Part shown: one piece after another, positions 60,115-64,000 of the stretch | Layout: the number at the start of each line of letters is the position of its first letter | Numbering within the stretch: the stretch's first letter is position 1 | Source: Mesorhizobium sp. Root554 | GTDB taxonomy: Bacteria > Pseudomonadota > Alphaproteobacteria > Rhizobiales > Rhizobiaceae | Reading direction: 5' to 3' | DNA: 64,000 bases | Assembly (NCBI RefSeq): GCF_001427025.1 | Contig: NZ_LMGA01000001.1 | Location: 619,464 to 683,463, forward strand | Translations under genes and position numbers: made by a program | The notes under the pieces: model-generated | What the model saw: the letters and a program-made list of their open reading frames with translations, nothing else | The model's database searches: none | Told to the model about the DNA's origin: nothing

Positions 60115-60549
60115 CTAAATTCTTGCCGCCAGCGCCTGCAGCGCCAGCGTGTAGCCCAGCGGGCCGAACCCGCAGATCATGCCAACGGCATGCGGCGCGA
60201 CTTTGGAAACATGGCGGAACGGTTCCCGCGCGTGGATATTGGAAAGATGAACTTCGATGACAGGCACGTCCGAAGCGGCCCGGATGGCGTCATGGATGGC
60301 GATGGAGGTATGGGTGTAGGCGCCGGCGTTCAGCACGACGCCCGCGGCCGACTGGCTTGCTTCCTGAATCCAGGTGACGAGATCGCCTTCATGGTTGGAC
60401 TGGCGAAAGTCGACTGTGATCCCAAGAGGCTCGGCAGCTTTGCGACAGTCCGCCTCGATATCGCCCAGCGTCTGCGACCCGTAGATAGACGGTTCCCGCT
60501 TGCCGAGCATATTCAGATTTGGACCGTTCAAAACGAATACCGTTTTCAA
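60115..60549 (-). CDS. aroQ: type II 3-dehydroquinate dehydratase
   Basis: A 144-residue shikimate-pathway enzyme. The TTG at 60549 is nine bases from GGAAAGG; GTG 60555 is the alternative. [20 protein letters not shown] (catalytic Tyr region), [35 protein letters not shown] and [17 protein letters not shown] (catalytic His) match AroQ. It lies 25 bp upstream of accB, the usual alphaproteobacterial order. Confidence 0.95.
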   Translation of the reverse strand: MKTVFVLNGPNLNMLGKREPSIYGSQTLGDIEADCRKAAEPLGITVDFRQSNHEGDLVTWIQEASQSAAGVVLNAGAYTHTSIAIHDAIRAASDVPVIEVHLSNIHAREPFRHVSKVAPHAVGMICGFGPLGYTLALQALAARI

Positions 60550-60618
60550 AAGCACCGACCTTTCCTGCGTGCGGCTCGAGCCGCCGCGCCGGACCCTCTA
60601 TAATGGGCATATTCCACT

Positions 60619-60648
60619 GGGAAAAGAGCGCAAGTGCGTTCTTTCCCC
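60619..60648. other. imperfect hairpin between dsbA and aroQ
   Basis: GGGAAAAGAGCGCA and TGCGTTCTTTCCC pair with one or two bulges around an AG loop. It lies in the 140-bp gap between the DsbA-like gene and aroQ, where an internal promoter of aroQ-accB-accC could also lie. The U-tract is missing on the minus strand. Confidence 0.4.
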
Positions 60649-60689
60649 GTCAACAATGTATGGCTGCGGGGTTGTTGACCCGATTTCGT

Positions 60690-61517
60690 TCAGAGAGCTG
60701 ACTTTGCCGCCTCGATCTTTTCCGCCAGAACCTCCTTGCCGAGGGCGCCGAAGATGACCTCGTTGCCGACGACATAGGAGGGCGTGCCGGTTATGGCGAG
60801 CTTGTTGGCGAGTTCGTAGGTCTTGGCGAAGGCTGCCGGAATGTCCGGGTCCTGCATGTGCTCGCGCAGCTTTGCCTCGTCGGCGCCCAGCGAGAGCGCG
60901 ATCTTGACGGCCGCTTCCTCCGTGGCGCGGCCCTGTCCGCCAAGCAGCGCATTGTGGAACTCGCCATATTTCTCCGGCATGAGCTTGTGGAAGGCCATGG
61001 AAACGACGCTCGCCTTTTGCGAATCCGGGCCGAGGATCGGAAATTCCTTGAGCACGAAGCGCAATTCCGGGTCGGCCTTCGTCAATGCCTGCATGTCGTC
61101 GATGGCGCGTTTGCAGAAGCCGCAATTGTAATCGTAGAACTCGACGATCGTCACCTTGCCGTCACGGTTGCCGACGATGCCGTCGAAGGCGGAATTGAAG
61201 ATTTCGTCCTTGTTGTCGTCGATGACGCCGAGATGGGCGAGCCGCTGCTCTTCCTGCTGCTTGGCTTCGAGCGCGCCCTGCACTTCGAGCATGATTTCAG
61301 GATTCTTGAGCAGGTAGTCGCGGACGATGCCTTCGACCTCCTTGCGGTCGACCGTCGTCGGGGTTTCAGCGGCCGCCATCTGCACGACGGCGGGCGTCTC
61401 TTCGGCGCCGGCGGCCTGCGCCTGAGCGACGGGTGCGTTCCCGGCGGCGAAACCGGCCCCCAGCATGACCAGCGCAACCGCCAGTCCGGTGGTGCCCAAC
61501 AATATTGCCCTGATCAT
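60690..61517 (-). CDS. DsbA-family thiol oxidoreductase
   Basis: A 275-residue periplasmic protein; ATG 61517 gives signal peptide MIRAILLGTTGLAVALVMLG. An N-terminal helical extension (DRKEVEGIVRDYLLKNPEIM, EAKQQEEQRLAHL) precedes the thioredoxin fold. The active site is CGFC in EFYDYNCGFCKRAIDDMQAL and the cis-Pro is in ITGTPSYVVGNEVIFGA. The pattern matches the ScsC/BDBS-type DsbA proteins of alphaproteobacteria, which may act as isomerases or oxidases. 52 bp downstream of the M48 gene. Confidence 0.93.
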   Translation of the reverse strand: MIRAILLGTTGLAVALVMLGAGFAAGNAPVAQAQAAGAEETPAVVQMAAAETPTTVDRKEVEGIVRDYLLKNPEIMLEVQGALEAKQQEEQRLAHLGVIDDNKDEIFNSAFDGIVGNRDGKVTIVEFYDYNCGFCKRAIDDMQALTKADPELRFVLKEFPILGPDSQKASVVSMAFHKLMPEKYGEFHNALLGGQGRATEEAAVKIALSLGADEAKLREHMQDPDIPAAFAKTYELANKLAITGTPSYVVGNEVIFGALGKEVLAEKIEAAKSAL

Positions 61518-61569
61518 GGTGTCTCGTCCTTCTGCCTGAACCGGGAACATGGATTTGCGATCCGCATGT

Positions 61570-62967
61570 TCATTTCTTCTTGGCCGGTCCGGAATTGATG
61601 ATGTCCTGCGCCCGAAGCCATGCCGGCTCGCCGCGCTTGAAATTCTTCTGCGCCCGCATGGCGAATATTTTCGCGTCCTTCAACGAACCGCTGTAATAGT
61701 AGCCTTCAGCTGTTGCCAGCTCGGCATTGGCGACGTCCCCCAATTCGCCATAGGCCTGCGCCAGATAGCGGTAGGCGCTGCTGTTCTCACGATCGCGCTG
61801 CAGGCTGTTGTTGATCTGCGCGACGGCTTTTTTCAGCGTCTCGGGCGACCCGGTGGCGATCAGCGCCTGTGCGTAGGACACCGAAAGCAGGCCGGATTTG
61901 GCGGGATCAAGGGAAATCGCCTTGGCATAGGCCGTCGCCGCGTCCTTCGACCGGTTCGATTTCATCAGGATATCGCCACGCAGCTCCTGGAAATAGGGAT
62001 TTTTCGGCTGCGCCTTGATTAGACCGTCCGTCTTGCTGAGCGCCGAAGCGGGATTGCCGAACAGGAAGGCGACCTGCGCATCGCCATATTTCACCGCCAG
62101 GCCGTCCGACAGCTTGCGGTTCAGCCGGGATACTTCCGCCTGGCCCTGCGTGTAGGCGGCGATCTTGACCCGCATCATGTCGTGGCGCTGCTGCAGCGCC
62201 GCCGAATCGGTTTTGTCTTTGTATTGGCTTTTCTCGACAAGCTCCTGGAGATTGGAAATACGCTCCCGCGGCATCGGGTGGCTGATCCGGTACTGGTCGA
62301 TCTGCGCGCCGGACAGCGAAAGCGCGCTCTGGAAACGCTGGAAGGTCTTCAGCATTCCCCTGCCGGATTGCCCGGTGGCGTCGAGATAGGTGATGGCGGA
62401 GCGGTCGGCAGTGATCTCTTCGCCGCGCTGATAGCTGAGCAGGGAACGCGTCGCCACCTCGCCGCCCCCGGTGGCGAGGCCGATGCCGGCGCCCGCGAGT
62501 GCCCTGTTGTTGGTTGCACCGCCAGCGACCAGCGCGCCGGCGCCCAGCAGCCCTGCGACAATCGCCATCGTCTTTGCCCGCTCAAGCTGCTCCCGCAGTT
62601 TTTCCTGGTGCCCGCCGGCCAGATGCCCGCATTCATGGGCGATGACGCCGATGATCTCGTTCGGCGTCTCGGCCTGCACCAGCGCGCCCGTGTTGATGAA
62701 CAAACGCCTGCCGGCGACGAAGGCGTTGAAGCTGTTGTCGTTGACGAGGATGATCTGGATGCCGGCATTGGAAAGGCCTGCCGCCTTGAAGATCGGCCGC
62801 GCATAGTCGCGAACCAGCGCCTCGATCTCGGCGTCGCGCACCACCGGAACGCCCTGCGCGAAGGCGCTTATCGAACTGGCGGCGGCCATCAGCGCGCCGA
62901 GCGACAGCGCCGTCAATGACCGTGCGGTGCGGGCAAGCAGCGTTTTGGGGCGGAACAGGCTCAGCAT
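61570..62967 (-). CDS. M48 family metalloprotease with TPR domain (BepA-like)
   Basis: A 465-residue exported protein; signal peptide SLTALSLGALMAAASSISAF. The zinc motif HECGH is in EIIGVIAHECGHLAGGHQEK; the third ligand Glu is in RGEEITADRSAITYLDATGQ. The C-terminal third has TPR-like repeats (SKDAATAYAKAISLDPAKSG, SAYRYLAQAYGELGDVANAE). BepA-type proteases survey outer-membrane protein and LPS-assembly folding. Head of the minus-strand run ending at aat. Confidence 0.93.
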   Translation of the reverse strand: MLSLFRPKTLLARTARSLTALSLGALMAAASSISAFAQGVPVVRDAEIEALVRDYARPIFKAAGLSNAGIQIILVNDNSFNAFVAGRRLFINTGALVQAETPNEIIGVIAHECGHLAGGHQEKLREQLERAKTMAIVAGLLGAGALVAGGATNNRALAGAGIGLATGGGEVATRSLLSYQRGEEITADRSAITYLDATGQSGRGMLKTFQRFQSALSLSGAQIDQYRISHPMPRERISNLQELVEKSQYKDKTDSAALQQRHDMMRVKIAAYTQGQAEVSRLNRKLSDGLAVKYGDAQVAFLFGNPASALSKTDGLIKAQPKNPYFQELRGDILMKSNRSKDAATAYAKAISLDPAKSGLLSVSYAQALIATGSPETLKKAVAQINNSLQRDRENSSAYRYLAQAYGELGDVANAELATAEGYYYSGSLKDAKIFAMRAQKNFKRGEPAWLRAQDIINSGPAKKK

Positions 62968-63109
62968 GGTGCATCCACTGGTAGACGAGGCGGCCAATGA
63001 TGGAAAGTCGATGCTGAAAACTTCATGAACTTGTGATCCCCACACCAATCGGGCATTTGTGCGGCGCTGGACCGCTGTCCGGCCACGGATTGTCAGGATA
63101 CGAGCACAT

Positions 63110-64000
63110 ATGAGCATTTCGCTTTCGCGGCGCGGCGAGGTCGAGCCGTTCCACGCCATGGACATTCTGGCCGAAGCCAACCGGTTGGCCGCGAATGGCG
63201 TTTCCGTCGTGTCGATGGCGGTCGGGCAGCCGTCTGATCCGGCGCCGGAAGCGGTTCGGCAGGCCGCCGCCGCCGCCCTGAAAGCGGGACGCATCGGCTA
63301 CACGGACGCGCTGGGACTTGCCGCCCTGCGCCGCGCCATCGCGGCGCATTATGGCGAGCACTACGGCATAGATGTCGCGCCTGAAAGGATCGCTGTGACC
63401 ACCGGTTCCTCGGCGGCCTTCAACCTCGCCTTTCTCGCCATGTTCGACGCCGGGGACCGCGTCGCCATCGCCGCCCCGGGCTATCCCGCCTACCGCAACA
63501 TCATGGCGGCGCTCGGCATCGATGTCGTCGAGATCGAGCTCGACGGCGAACCCTATCTCCGCGCCGCGCATCTGGAGAAGGCGCATCGCCAGAAGCCGCT
63601 GAAAGGCGCGCTGTTCGCCAGTCCGGCCAATCCGACGGGCGCGGTTATTCCCGCTGCCGAGATGAAGCTGCTGGTCGAAACCGCGGAAAACCTCGGCATT
63701 TCCTTGATTTCCGACGAGATTTACCATCGCCTTTCCTATGCCGGACCGGACACGACGGCGCTCGCCTTCGGCTCGTCAGTCACGGTCATCAATTCATTCT
63801 CAAAATATTACTGCATGACCGGCTGGCGCATCGGCTGGATGGTGCTGCCGCCCGAACTGGTGCGGCCGATCGAACGCATCGCCCAGAGCCTCTACATTTC
63901 CGCGCCGGAGCTTTCCCAGGTCGCGGCCATCGAAGCGTTCAAGGCGACGGCAGAGCTGGAGGACATCAAGGCGCGCTATGCCTGGAACCGCGAACTTCTG
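63110..64000 (+). CDS. PLP-dependent class I/II aminotransferase, 3' truncated by window edge
   Basis: The frame begins at ATG 63110 and is open to the last base (297 codons seen). MAVGQPSDPAPEAVRQAAAA, GYTDALGLAALRRAIAAHY, TTGSSAAFNLAFLAMFD, PGYPAYRNIMAALG and SPANPTGAVI are aminotransferase class I/II motifs. SDEIYHRLSY holds the PLP-pyridine Asp and SFSKYYCMTGWRIGW the Schiff-base Lys. The amino acid specificity cannot be told without the C-terminus. Divergent from the M48 gene. Confidence 0.93.
   Translation, partial: MSISLSRRGEVEPFHAMDILAEANRLAANGVSVVSMAVGQPSDPAPEAVRQAAAAALKAGRIGYTDALGLAALRRAIAAHYGEHYGIDVAPERIAVTTGSSAAFNLAFLAMFDAGDRVAIAAPGYPAYRNIMAALGIDVVEIELDGEPYLRAAHLEKAHRQKPLKGALFASPANPTGAVIPAAEMKLLVETAENLGISLISDEIYHRLSYAGPDTTALAFGSSVTVINSFSKYYCMTGWRIGWMVLPPELVRPIERIAQSLYISAPELSQVAAIEAFKATAELEDIKARYAWNRELL

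Overview
The window comes from a GC-rich alphaproteobacterial chromosome. It is most likely Hyphomicrobiales (Rhizobiales), close to Phyllobacteriaceae/Mesorhizobium. I infer this from DUF1127, DUF982, DUF1508 and DUF2188 small proteins, a complex I NDUFA12-type subunit, a type II lumazine synthase under an FMN riboswitch, a B12-dependent ribonucleotide reductase, a BTLCP transglutaminase-like protein, and the block aat-accC-accB-aroQ-dsbA-M48 next to DUF2155 and NDUFA12. No search could be run, so the taxon is an inference. I see no rRNA, CRISPR array, insertion sequence, integrase or plasmid replication gene.

Layout. 1-12.4 kb: the end of a molybdenum-cofactor nucleotidyltransferase gene, then mixed oxidoreductases, binding proteins and small proteins (aldo/keto reductase, ParB-like, SRPBCC, GFA, 2OG-Fe(II) oxygenase, GH25 lysozyme lipoprotein, YghU, MFS). 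12.4-16 kb: accessory stretch with two hypothetical genes, a low-GC XRE regulator, repeats and DUF559 debris, and a two-gene fic module with its own promoter, operator-like palindrome and a hairpin just before the fic start codon. 16-20 kb: nrdJ and its leader with an NrdR box. 20-27.4 kb: Nudix, gpt, ribH with FMN riboswitch, stress protein, CinA-type protein, wrbA, OYE-family oxidoreductase, tRNA-Leu(TAA).

27.4-34.1 kb: a transport locus on the minus strand, tctA-tctB-tctC preceded by a DctD-like sigma54 activator and a DctB-like sensor kinase. The likely logic is periplasmic sensing of an organic acid, phosphorelay, and control of a tripartite carboxylate transporter. A large hairpin repeat lies between tctC and tctB. 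34-38.5 kb: adenine deaminase and two paralogous DUF900 lipoprotein hydrolases. 38.5-49 kb: ilvA, DUF1697, gloA, a double cold-shock protein, DUF192, hydrolase, HD protein, cysE, gamma carbonic anhydrase, transglutaminase-like peptidase, PilZ.

49-57.6 kb: PAS protein, an orphan intrinsic terminator that suggests a small RNA, rhomboid protease, CBS protein, YjhX, gatB, GNAT, panB-panC, NDUFA12, DUF2155. 57.6-64 kb: the aat-accC-accB-aroQ-dsbA-M48 run (N-end rule, fatty acid synthesis, shikimate pathway, envelope folding and quality control) and a truncated aminotransferase.

Most of the window is ordinary core chromosome. The best candidates for something undescribed are the fic module at 14.9-15.85 kb, the terminator-defined transcript near 50.1 kb, and the tct/dct-like locus with a GAFPGA activator, an 11-bp-arm palindrome and an intercistronic hairpin.
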